Assembly (NCBI GenBank): GCA_944384155.1
Contig: CALWSG010000004.1
Span: 1-64,000 of the forward strand
Direction of reading: 5' to 3'
DNA length: 64,000 nucleotides
Source: an uncultured Lachnospiraceae bacterium
Lineage (GTDB): Bacteria > Bacillota > Clostridia > Lachnospirales > Lachnospiraceae
Shown here: positions 35,231-42,724 of the stretch, in pieces
How the letters are laid out: the number at the start of each line of letters is the position of its first letter
How positions within the stretch are numbered: position 1 is the stretch's first letter
Made by a program: the position numbers and the translations under genes
The notes under the pieces: model-generated
Databases searched by the model: none
Told to the model about the DNA's origin: nothing
Seen by the model: the letters and a program-made list of their open reading frames with translations, nothing else

Positions 35231-35276
35231 TAAAAAATCATAAAGTATGCATCAAACCATACTTTATGATTTTTTA
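35231..35276 (-). terminator. Terminator after yvyF
   Basis: A 19-bp perfect stem, TAAAAAATCATAAAGTATG (35231-35249) and its complement (35258-35276), with an 8-nt loop. The stem ends in a T run on the minus strand. It insulates the flgM promoter from the upstream comFC-yvyF transcript. Confidence 0.85.
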
Positions 35277-35309
35277 TGTGAAACGTATTCTTAATTATTC
35301 CATTTTGCA

Positions 35310-35717
35310 TTACTGCTGCTTATCTAAATACCTCATTCGGTCTCTGTCTCTTATGGTTTTTTGTATTACAGGCTGTTCCTTTTTATATAAGCTATCTAAA
35401 TTATGTGCCATTTGACTTTTGCACTTCTCGCAATACCGCCCTGTTCTTATCTGTGCACCACACTTTTCACAGTCTATTGTTACAACAGAATCCTCTGAAA
35501 ATATAAGTCTCTCCTCCCTTATCCACTGGCGTATCTGTTGTGTGCTTACATTCATTTCCTCGGAAATCTGGGATATGCTGGCTGACGGATTGTCTCTGAT
35601 ATATTCCTTTACTTCTCCAAACTTTTCCTCCAGTTTCTGTCTGCAGGCTCCGCAAAGTCTTGGACCTGAAACATAGTTAAAAAGTCTTCCGCAATCTTTA
35701 CAATTTCTAACGTCCAT
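35310..35717 (-). CDS. yvyF: YvyF-like flagellar operon protein (TIGR03826 type)
   Basis: A 135-residue protein of unknown exact function that is conserved next to flgM in Firmicutes. It has an N-terminal zinc-ribbon (NCKDCGRLFNYVSGPRLCGACRQ), a helix-turn-helix-like middle (SISQISEEMNVSTQQIRQWIREERLIF) and a second CxxC pair (CEKCGAQI...CEKC). This pattern suggests DNA or RNA binding. I chose the ATG at 35717 behind GAGGAAGG; an in-frame extension upstream overlaps comFC. Confidence 0.82.
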   Translation of the reverse strand: MDVRNCKDCGRLFNYVSGPRLCGACRQKLEEKFGEVKEYIRDNPSASISQISEEMNVSTQQIRQWIREERLIFSEDSVVTIDCEKCGAQIRTGRYCEKCKSQMAHNLDSLYKKEQPVIQKTIRDRDRMRYLDKQQ

Positions 35718-35740
35718 AAATCCTTCCTCCTCATTTCCAT

Positions 35741-36499
35741 CTATATACCCTGACCTATGCATATGGTAATAAAATACACTTCCTTTACACCCGCATTTTT
35801 TAATACCCTTGCACAGGCGTCTATTGTACATCCTGTTGTATATATATCGTCTACCAATATTATTTTATTGTATTTTACTACACTTCCCGTTACTTTAAAA
35901 GCGTTTTCTACATTTTTCTTTCTAAAAATATAATTAAGCTCTTTTTGCGGTATTGTGTTCCTTGACCTTGTTAAAATATATGTATCTATAGGTATTCCTG
36001 TTAATTCCGCCAGCCTTTTCCCTATAAGTTCTGCCTGATTATACCCTCTTTTCCTAAACTTTCCTCTATATATGGGAACAGGTATTATTGCCTCCGGTTT
36101 CCACAGAGTTATAATCTCTCTGTATCTGTCATGCATCTCTTTGCCGTAAAAATCTCCGTATATTTTGTGTCCGCTGTATTTAAATCTATATATGGACTTT
36201 CTCACCTTATCACTATACTTAAATACCGCTGCTCCCCTGTCGTATATATGCTTCCTTCTTTGGCAGTCATAACAGTACTCTCCCTCCCTGCTTTCTATTT
36301 CCTTGCCGCACTTCATACATAACGGTTCATCTACATAGACAGAATCTTCTCTGCAATCACTGCATAGTCCGTCATATATTTCACCCATTTTAAGCCTTCT
36401 ATATGACCTTACCTCCATTGTCCTGTTACAAAAAACACATTTTCGCGGATATAATATATCCATAACTACATCTTTTGCAGCCTTAAAACTTCTGTTCAA
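35741..36499 (-). CDS. comFC: ComF family phosphoribosyltransferase-like protein
   Basis: ComFC is needed for DNA uptake in competent bacteria. The 252-residue protein has N-terminal zinc-finger cysteines (CVFCNRTM, CSDCRED, CMKCGKEIE, CYDCQRR) and a C-terminal phosphoribosyltransferase fold with IPVPIYRGKFRKRGYNQAELIGKRLAEL and the PRPP loop ILVDDIYTTGCTID. The start is probably a TTG at 36499, since MNRSFKAAKDVVMDILYPRKCVFC matches the family N-terminus; it overlaps the end of recD2 by 17 nt. Confidence 0.85.
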   Translation of the reverse strand: MNRSFKAAKDVVMDILYPRKCVFCNRTMEVRSYRRLKMGEIYDGLCSDCREDSVYVDEPLCMKCGKEIESREGEYCYDCQRRKHIYDRGAAVFKYSDKVRKSIYRFKYSGHKIYGDFYGKEMHDRYREIITLWKPEAIIPVPIYRGKFRKRGYNQAELIGKRLAELTGIPIDTYILTRSRNTIPQKELNYIFRKKNVENAFKVTGSVVKYNKIILVDDIYTTGCTIDACARVLKNAGVKEVYFITICIGQGI

Positions 36500-38711
36500 T
36501 TTCCACTAACCTTTCCGCAAGTCCCGAATATCTTTTTTGCTGATTTTCATTTCCTATCATTTCTCCTACTGCCGGCTCTATCCCCACAAGACAAACACAT
36601 TTTTTTGCCCTTGTAACTGCTGTGTAAAGAATATTTCTGTTCATAAGAGGCTTTGGACCGTTAAACACGGGTATTACAACGGCAGGATATTCGCTTCCCT
36701 GAGATTTGTGTATAGTAACGGCATATGCCAGTTCTATCTCGTCAAGCTGCTTAAAGCTGTAAGCAACAAATCTTCCCTCCTCAAATTCCACCTCTAAAAT
36801 TTCAGTGTATGTATTAATGGCTCTAATAGTTCCCATATCGCCGTTAAATACTCCCATTCCCCTATCAATTACCAGCCCGTTTTTTCCTCTTATCTCCCAC
36901 TCAGTCTGATAATTATTTTTTATCTGCATTACCTTATCCCCCTGCCTGAACACTCCGTCTCCGTATTCCTTTTCCTCCTTGTCCGGGCTTTTGGGATTTA
37001 AATACCCCTGAAGTATGGCGTTAAGCCTCTCCACTCCTAACATTCCCTTCCTCATAGGCGTAAGTATCTGTATGTCCCACACATTGGCATGTACATAAGA
37101 CGGAAGTTTTTCCCTCACAAGGGTAATCATTGCATTTATAACACTGTTTGCATCATTACGCTTTATAAAAAGAAAATCCCTGCTTTTATTGTCAAGGCTT
37201 ATCATTTCCCCCTTATTTATCTTATGTGCATTAACTATAATATCACTCATGGCTGCCTGCCTGAATATTTTTGTAAGCATAACCACGTTAAAGCATTTTG
37301 AGTTTATTAAATCCTTAAGAATATTTCCGGGCCCCACCGATGGAAGCTGATTTATGTCCCCCACCAAAATAAGCCTTGTTCCCACAGCTACTGCCTTTAA
37401 CAAAGCATACATTAAAAACATATCCACCATGGACATTTCATCTATAATAACGACATCTGCCTCCAAAGGATTTTCTTCATTTCTTCCGAAGCCTGTTACC
37501 AATGATGCATCATCATTGTCAGAACCTCCCGTAAGCTCAAGCATTCTGTGTATTGTCTGTGCTTCACAGCCTGTAGCCTCAGTCATTCTCTTTGCCGCCC
37601 TTCCTGTAGGTGCTGCAAGGAGAATGTCCATTCCCTCCTCCTCAAAAAACTTTATTATCATGTTTATAGTAGTTGTTTTACCTGTTCCCGGTCCTCCTGT
37701 AACTATAAGCACTCCGCTGTTTGCCGCCTCGGCTACCGCCTTAATCTGCATTTCGTCAAGATTTACACCTAAGTCGGTCTGAAGCCTCTCTATCTTCCTT
37801 AAAATCATATCTGCCGGAACATTGGATTTTATGTTAAGCTCATTCATCTTAGCCGCTATCGCCAGCTCCGTATGATAATAATTAGATGAATATATATGCC
37901 TGACTCCCTTTATTTCCTTTAAGACTATTCTTTTTTCTATAATCATGTCTGTAATATATTTGTCAAAATCAGCTCCCATAATTTCAAGAAGCTCTGAAGT
38001 TTCCTCTTTTAGTCTTTCTATTGGGAGACATACATGCCCTCCCGCCGATGACTGTGCAAGTACATATAGAATCCCACTTTTTATCCTAAAATCAGAATCC
38101 TTGCTTATTCCTGCTTTTCGGGCTATCTCATCAGCTATTTTAAAGCCTACGCCCTGTATATCATCCGCGAGCTTATAGGGATTGCATCTTATGATATTGT
38201 ACATATCCTGACCATATTTTTCATATATTTTCACAGACAACTGCATTGATATCCCGTACTGCTGAAGAAATATCATTGCCTTTCTCATATCCTTTTTTTC
38301 TTCAAGCTGACCGGCTATCTCCGCCGCAATTCTCTTGCTTATTCCCTTTACCTCAGACAGTCTTTCAGGCTCTTCTTCTATTACCCTGAATGTATCCTCT
38401 CCAAATCTTCTTACTATTCTGTCAGCCAGTGCCGGACCGACACCTTTTATGGCTCCCGAACCTAAATATCGTCCTATTGCCACGGCGTCCTCCGGCACCT
38501 TAATTTCATAGCTCTCCACAACAAGCTGTTCACCGTATGACGGATGAATTGTATAATGACCTGATAGCTCTGCATATTCCCCCTCATTTATATATCTAAA
38601 GGTTCCTACGCAGGCTATTTCTTCCTTGTCCTGAACTACAGTCATAACCGTGTAGCCGTTGTCCTCATTTCTGTATACTATTTTTTCAACGTATCCCCTT
38701 ACTGTATCCAT
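36483..38711 (-). CDS. recD2: RecD2-type ATP-dependent DNA helicase
   Basis: A 742-residue SF1B 5'-3' helicase of the RecD2/TraA family, which acts without RecBC. It has an N-terminal OB-like and helix-hairpin-helix region (KGVGPALADRIVRRFG, VKGISKRIAAEI), Walker A GGPGTGKTTTI near 340-350, VVIIDEMSMVD (motif II), and the C-terminal AYAVTIHKSQGSEYPAV motif. GTG and ATG starts overlap at 38714/38711; the ATG is given. It occupies the place held by the ComFA helicase in B. subtilis, directly before comFC. Confidence 0.92.
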   Translation of the reverse strand: MDTVRGYVEKIVYRNEDNGYTVMTVVQDKEEIACVGTFRYINEGEYAELSGHYTIHPSYGEQLVVESYEIKVPEDAVAIGRYLGSGAIKGVGPALADRIVRRFGEDTFRVIEEEPERLSEVKGISKRIAAEIAGQLEEKKDMRKAMIFLQQYGISMQLSVKIYEKYGQDMYNIIRCNPYKLADDIQGVGFKIADEIARKAGISKDSDFRIKSGILYVLAQSSAGGHVCLPIERLKEETSELLEIMGADFDKYITDMIIEKRIVLKEIKGVRHIYSSNYYHTELAIAAKMNELNIKSNVPADMILRKIERLQTDLGVNLDEMQIKAVAEAANSGVLIVTGGPGTGKTTTINMIIKFFEEEGMDILLAAPTGRAAKRMTEATGCEAQTIHRMLELTGGSDNDDASLVTGFGRNEENPLEADVVIIDEMSMVDMFLMYALLKAVAVGTRLILVGDINQLPSVGPGNILKDLINSKCFNVVMLTKIFRQAAMSDIIVNAHKINKGEMISLDNKSRDFLFIKRNDANSVINAMITLVREKLPSYVHANVWDIQILTPMRKGMLGVERLNAILQGYLNPKSPDKEEKEYGDGVFRQGDKVMQIKNNYQTEWEIRGKNGLVIDRGMGVFNGDMGTIRAINTYTEILEVEFEEGRFVAYSFKQLDEIELAYAVTIHKSQGSEYPAVVIPVFNGPKPLMNRNILYTAVTRAKKCVCLVGIEPAVGEMIGNENQQKRYSGLAERLVEIEQKF

Positions 38712-38740
38712 CACATTATTGCTCCGGTGTATTTTCTGTT

Positions 38741-39100
38741 CTACTCTTCTGTTATTCCGTAATTTCTTTTCATCTGCTCATAAAGCATTTGTGCTATGCC
38801 AAAATCACTTTGCTCCGTAGCTGTCTGTGCTATCTCCTGAGTTAATGTGTCTCCGAAATAATCTAAATAGGAGCTTCCTGCCGAAGAATCCTCATCATCC
38901 TCAGGAAGCATTTTTTTCATTGATTTAATTACCTGCTCCACAAAATATGCTTCAAACTCCTTGCATGCCTCCATAAGTTCATCCGTGGATGCTTTTTCAT
39001 AATCTGTTTTGTTTATAGTACTTTGAAGCTTATCTGCCGTGGCATCTATATTACTGTATGATGAATAATAATCACCAAGTCCGTTTATTGCACCTGTCAT
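38741..39100 (-). CDS. FlgJ-like rod-binding protein
   Basis: A 119-residue protein matching the N-terminal rod-binding domain of FlgJ (KEFEAYFVEQVIKSMKKMLPEDDEDS, then SSYLDYFGDTLTQEIAQTATEQSDFGIAQMLYEQMK). It has no peptidoglycan-hydrolase domain, as is usual in Gram-positives. I chose the ATG at 39100 behind GAGGATTAC. It follows the two rod genes and probably assists rod assembly. Confidence 0.88.
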   Translation of the reverse strand: MTGAINGLGDYYSSYSNIDATADKLQSTINKTDYEKASTDELMEACKEFEAYFVEQVIKSMKKMLPEDDEDSSAGSSYLDYFGDTLTQEIAQTATEQSDFGIAQMLYEQMKRNYGITEE

Positions 39101-39129
39101 AGTAATCCTCATTTCTATTTATGTACATA

Positions 39130-39948
39130 CTATCGTTTTAGCTGGTTTGCCTGTCCAAGCATCTCGTCTGCCGCCTGAATTGCCTTTGAGTTCATCTCGT
39201 ATGCCCTCTGTGCCACAATAAGATTTACCATCTCATCAACCACCTGCACGTTTGACGCTTCCAAATAGCTTTGCTTTATTGTACTCCTTTGGATATTATC
39301 GTCATATGCCTCTGTAATAGGTATTCCTGAAGCAGCAGTCTCCTTATATGTACTGTCTGAGCACTTCTCAAGCCCTGCCGGATTTGAAAATTGTACAAGC
39401 CCTATCTGTATGCCTATTGGCTGAGGATTATTTGTTTCATCAGGATAACATATATTTCCGTCTGCATCTATTGTTATCTTGCTTGTCATATACTCCTCTC
39501 CAAGCTCTATTGGTGCTCCGTCCACATCAAGAACAGGATACCCCTCAGAGCTGCACAGCATTACTCCTCCGTTATTGCCTAAAGACCAGTTAAATGCTCC
39601 GTTTCTTGTATATAAAGTATCACCGTTATCATCCATAACAGCAAAAAAGCCTTTTCCGTCAATAGCAAAGTCTGTAGTATTATTAGTTTGTGTCAATGCA
39701 CCCTGAACAAAGCTTGCCGTTATGGCAGAATTTCTTGTTCCCAGTCCAACCTGTGCTCCTACCGGCTTTGTTTCTCCGTTTGCACTTGTTGTAACAGCCT
39801 GTGTTGTCTGGTACAAAAGAGTCTTAAACTGTGCCGTTTCCGTCTTGTATCCTATTGTATTAACATTTGCCAAATTATTTGATATTACATCTACATTTGT
39901 CTGCTGCGATGTCATTCCCGATGCCGCAGTCCACAATGCTCTCATCAT
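39130..39948 (-). CDS. flhP: Flagellar rod protein, FlgG/FlhP type
   Basis: A 272-residue distal-rod protein. It starts MMRALWTAASGMTSQQTNVDVISNNLANVNTIGYK and ends with the rod/hook C-terminal motif VVDEMVNLIVAQRAYEMNSKAIQAADEMLGQANQLKR. The FlgG-like middle (TDFAIDGKGFFAVMDDNGDTLYTRNGAF) is present. It sits after the other FlgG paralogue and mreB, matching the B. subtilis mbl-flhO-flhP order, which is why flhP is preferred over flgG. Confidence 0.85.
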   Translation of the reverse strand: MMRALWTAASGMTSQQTNVDVISNNLANVNTIGYKTETAQFKTLLYQTTQAVTTSANGETKPVGAQVGLGTRNSAITASFVQGALTQTNNTTDFAIDGKGFFAVMDDNGDTLYTRNGAFNWSLGNNGGVMLCSSEGYPVLDVDGAPIELGEEYMTSKITIDADGNICYPDETNNPQPIGIQIGLVQFSNPAGLEKCSDSTYKETAASGIPITEAYDDNIQRSTIKQSYLEASNVQVVDEMVNLIVAQRAYEMNSKAIQAADEMLGQANQLKR

Positions 39949-39988
39949 AGTCTATGTACCTCCCTGCTTATTTTTTTAAGCATTATTT

Positions 39989-40765
39989 TTATACTTTGCC
40001 CACCTGATTTACTGCCTTGTCCATCATGGTATCCGCCGTCTGTATTGCTTTTTGTGCAGACTCATATGCCCTTGTTATGGTTATCATTTCTACCATCTCT
40101 TCTACCACATTAATATTTGACATTTCAAGATATCCCTGATGTACCGATGCATTAGCTTCAGTTTCAACTGCGCCCTCTTCTATATCATAAAGATTCTCAC
40201 CATATTTTCTTATATAATCATAATTTTCAAAATCCGTTATCTGAAGGGTGTCAATATATTCTCCGTCTGCATATATATTTCCCTGTCCGTCGAACACTAC
40301 GCTTGCAGCCTCAGTGGGAATAGTTATCTGACCTCCGCCCTGATTCAGAACGTAATCTCCGTCCTTTGTCCTTAGCACACCTTCGTTGTCAATGGTAAAT
40401 TCACCGTCTCTCGTGTATTTCACAGATTCCTCGCCCCTTTTATTTGTAAAGGATATGGCAAAAAAACCATTGCCCTCCAGTGCCAAATCGTATGTTCCCT
40501 CTGTGTTCTTAAAAGACCCCTGGGAATAATCCGTATAGTTTTCCCCTATCTTGACGCCAAGGCTCATCTGCCCTATGTTTCTGGTAATAACACCTTCTGT
40601 AAGATCATTTACCTTAACTGTAAGACACTCATCAAATGATCTTGCAGTCACACCTTCTCTTTTAAATCCTGTGGTTGATGCATTAGCCAGATTATTTGTA
40701 ATGGTGTCAAGCCTCTTCTGCTGATTTATCATGCCTGTATAGGCTGTATAAAGTCCTCTTACCAT
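39989..40765 (-). CDS. flhO: Flagellar rod protein, FlgF/FlhO type
   Basis: A 258-residue FlgG-family rod protein. It begins VRGLYTAYTGMINQQKRLDTITNNLANASTTGFK and ends ITITRAYESAQKAIQTADTMMDKAVNQVGKV. The central ALEGNGFFAISFTNKRGEESVKYTRDGEF block is typical of the family. It is the first rod gene after mreB and probably forms the proximal segment of the rod together with the next protein. Confidence 0.85.
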   Translation of the reverse strand: MVRGLYTAYTGMINQQKRLDTITNNLANASTTGFKREGVTARSFDECLTVKVNDLTEGVITRNIGQMSLGVKIGENYTDYSQGSFKNTEGTYDLALEGNGFFAISFTNKRGEESVKYTRDGEFTIDNEGVLRTKDGDYVLNQGGGQITIPTEAASVVFDGQGNIYADGEYIDTLQITDFENYDYIRKYGENLYDIEEGAVETEANASVHQGYLEMSNINVVEEMVEMITITRAYESAQKAIQTADTMMDKAVNQVGKV

Positions 40766-40802
40766 TTTTGCCCTTTCCCGGTTTTACCGATGTACTATAA
40801 CC

Positions 40803-41798
40803 TTATTTTTCTCCATTCTTCTCACTTAAAAACTCAATATACATACCTGTACCTATTGCAACGGCAGTCATTGGATCCTCCGCAGTCATAGTGTTTATGC
40901 CTGTCTTGCTTTCAATAAGCTCCTCAAGCCCCTGAAGCAGACAGCCGCCTCCTGTTAAAACAATTCCTCTGTCTGCAATATCTGCTGCCAACTCAGGCGG
41001 TGTTTTTTCAAGTACGCTGTGTACAGCTTCAACTATCTGAGAGGTGGTTTCCCTAAGTGCTTCCTCTGTCTCCTCTGATGTAACTGTTATGGTCTTTGGA
41101 AGTCCTGTAACAAGATTCCTTCCCCTCACCTCCATAGTTGCAACCTCTGCCCTTGGATATGCTGCACCTATCTTAATCTTAATTTCTTCAGCAGTTCTCT
41201 CTCCGATAAGAAGATTATGCTTCTTTCTCATAAATCGCACAATCGCCTCATCAAAATCATCTCCTGCTATTTTAATAGATGTACTTACAACAGTTCCTCC
41301 AAGTGAAATTACGGCTATGTCTGTTGTTCCTCCTCCTATGTCTACTATCATATTACCACATGGTTTTGATATATCAATTCCTGCACCTATCGCAGCAGCT
41401 ATAGGCTCCTCTATTATCGCCACCTCTCTTGCTCCTGCCTGAAGCGTGGCATCCTGAACCGCCTTCTTTTCCACCTCTGTCGCACCACTTGGAATACACA
41501 CGCTTATCCTTGGCTTATTAAAGGTTCTTCTTCCTATTGCTTTCTGAATAAAATGCTTAAGCATCTTTTCCGTCACTGTATAGTCGGAAATAACTCCCTG
41601 ACGCAAAGGTCTTACTGCCACAATATTTCCGGGAGTTCTTCCTATCATAAGTCTTGCCTCCTCACCTATAGCCTTGATTCTGTTTGTGTCCCTGTCAAAT
41701 GCTACAACTGAAGGCTCCTTTAAAACAACACCCTTTCCTTTTATATAAACAAGAATACTTGCTGTACCCAAATCAATTCCAATATCTGTTGCTAACAT
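40803..41798 (-). CDS. mbl: Rod-shape protein MreB/Mbl
   Basis: An actin-like protein that guides sidewall synthesis. The 331-residue product has the phosphate-1 motif TDIGIDLGTASILVYIKGKG, the phosphate-2 motif MIVDIGGGTTDIAVISLGG, and the adenosine motif GIVLTGGGCLLQGLEELI. I chose the ATG at 41798 behind AAAGGAGAG, the usual MreB length. The neighbours flhO and flhP, and spoIIID on the other side, are those of B. subtilis mbl, so the Mbl type is likely. Confidence 0.9.
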   Translation of the reverse strand: MLATDIGIDLGTASILVYIKGKGVVLKEPSVVAFDRDTNRIKAIGEEARLMIGRTPGNIVAVRPLRQGVISDYTVTEKMLKHFIQKAIGRRTFNKPRISVCIPSGATEVEKKAVQDATLQAGAREVAIIEEPIAAAIGAGIDISKPCGNMIVDIGGGTTDIAVISLGGTVVSTSIKIAGDDFDEAIVRFMRKKHNLLIGERTAEEIKIKIGAAYPRAEVATMEVRGRNLVTGLPKTITVTSEETEEALRETTSQIVEAVHSVLEKTPPELAADIADRGIVLTGGGCLLQGLEELIESKTGINTMTAEDPMTAVAIGTGMYIEFLSEKNGEK

Positions 41799-42073
41799 AT
41801 TTCTCTCCTTTCGCTTATACGATATCCGGGCAATTTTCCAACTAATATTAAAAGTTATCAAATTGCCTGCTCCTGTATCCTATATAATGTATATTGAGAT
41901 TATACCCAATTTTCTTACTGCATAATTAATACAGTGCCAATATTTTTGCTGACACGTCATTTACATTATATACAATATCTTAAAAATATGAAAGAACTTT
42001 TTTGAAATTTATGGATTTTTATCTTTTAACATTTTAATCTCCATTGGGGAGCGTTACACCAGACTCATTGATA

Positions 42074-42101
42074 TTATCGGTATATTAATTATTATAGTTT
42101 A
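42074..42101 (-). promoter_or_regulatory. Candidate sigma-28 promoter of mbl-flhO-flhP
   Basis: Minus strand: TAAA (42098-42101), 16 nt spacer, ACCGATAA (42074-42081). The -10 matches 7 of 8 consensus positions, but the spacer is one base long. It would give a leader of about 270 nt to mbl. Expression of the rod genes by sigma-28 is unusual, so this could be a chance match or serve another transcript. Confidence 0.4.
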
Positions 42102-42181
42102 TATTATATAGTATATATTATTCACTTCTTTTTCAATGAGCTTTCACACAAACATCACATTAAATAAATATATTATATATG

Positions 42182-42312
42182 TACATTCAATATACCCTAT
42201 CTATTGAATGTATCGTTTTTCATACTCATGCATGGCATTTATGCCATGCACCCCCGTAAATCATTTTCATTTTTATATAAGAGATACCTTATCAACATAA
42301 GGTATCTCTTAT
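42182..42312. ncRNA. Three consecutive perfect hairpins, possible structured RNA or tandem terminators
   Basis: Hairpin 1: an 11-bp stem TACATTCAATA/TATTGAATGTA with a 9-nt loop, followed on the plus strand by CGTTTTT. Hairpin 2: a 9-bp stem TGCATGGCA/TGCCATGCA with a 4-nt loop. Hairpin 3: a 16-bp stem (42277-42292 with 42297-42312) and loop CAAC. They lie between divergent genes, where terminators are not expected. A small RNA or a spoIIID leader element is possible; no function is assigned. Confidence 0.35.
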
Positions 42313-42403
42313 GTTATTCTGCAATTATAATTCAATTTTCAATATGTAATAAATAGTTCCCCCATTTCATACAATGTATAAACCAATTATCAGGGGGAAG
42401 CTT

Positions 42404-42664
42404 TTGAAAGGATATATAGAAGAACGTGCCATAGAAATAGCACATTATATAACTGAGCAAAATGCCACTGTAAGGCAGGCTGCAAAAGCATTTGGTGTAT
42501 CAAAAAGCACTGTACATAAGGATGTGACAGAACGGCTTATTCAGATAAATCCCACTCTTGCCCATCAGGCAAGAGCAGTATTAGACACCAACAAATCCGA
42601 ACGTCACATAAGAGGCGGTCTTGCCACAAAAGAAAAATATCTTCACCAGCATATTCCACATTAA
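42404..42664 (+). CDS. spoIIID: Sporulation transcription factor SpoIIID
   Basis: SpoIIID is a DNA-binding regulator of the mother cell during sporulation. The 86-residue protein begins MKGYIEERAIEIAHYITEQNATVRQAAKAFGVSKSTVHKDVTERL, with the helix-turn-helix in ATVRQAAKAFGVSKSTVHKDV and the family's C-terminal basic segment. The start is a TTG at 42404 with AGGGGG 6 nt upstream, giving the usual family length; an in-frame ATG 10 codons earlier lacks a ribosome binding site. It is divergent from mbl here, whereas in B. subtilis spoIIID and mbl run in the same direction. Confidence 0.94.
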   Translation: MKGYIEERAIEIAHYITEQNATVRQAAKAFGVSKSTVHKDVTERLIQINPTLAHQARAVLDTNKSERHIRGGLATKEKYLHQHIPH

Positions 42665-42683
42665 AAAGTATATTCTTAAGCTT

Positions 42684-42715
42684 AAAAAAGAATCTCGCAA
42701 TCGAGATTCTTTTTT
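42684..42715. terminator. Bidirectional terminator after spoIIID
   Basis: A 14-bp perfect stem AAAAAAGAATCTCG/CGAGATTCTTTTTT with loop CAAT. A/T runs on both sides allow it to act for spoIIID (+) and for the convergent GH127 gene (-). Confidence 0.92.
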
Positions 42716-42724
42716 GTTTCTTAC

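Larger units (their letters stand above)
41799..42403. other. 600-nt intergenic region between mbl and spoIIID
   Basis: No gene of useful size is seen. The region is divergent (mbl minus, spoIIID plus). It holds a candidate sigma-28 promoter for mbl (42074-42101) and three successive perfect hairpins (42182-42212, 42229-42250, 42277-42312). The rest is AT-rich with no recognised motif. Confidence 0.6.

Noticed and set aside
42001-42060. Short CTCC...GGGGAG dyad near 42041 as a riboswitch element
   Set aside because: The stem is only four to five bases long, and no known riboswitch core is recognisable.
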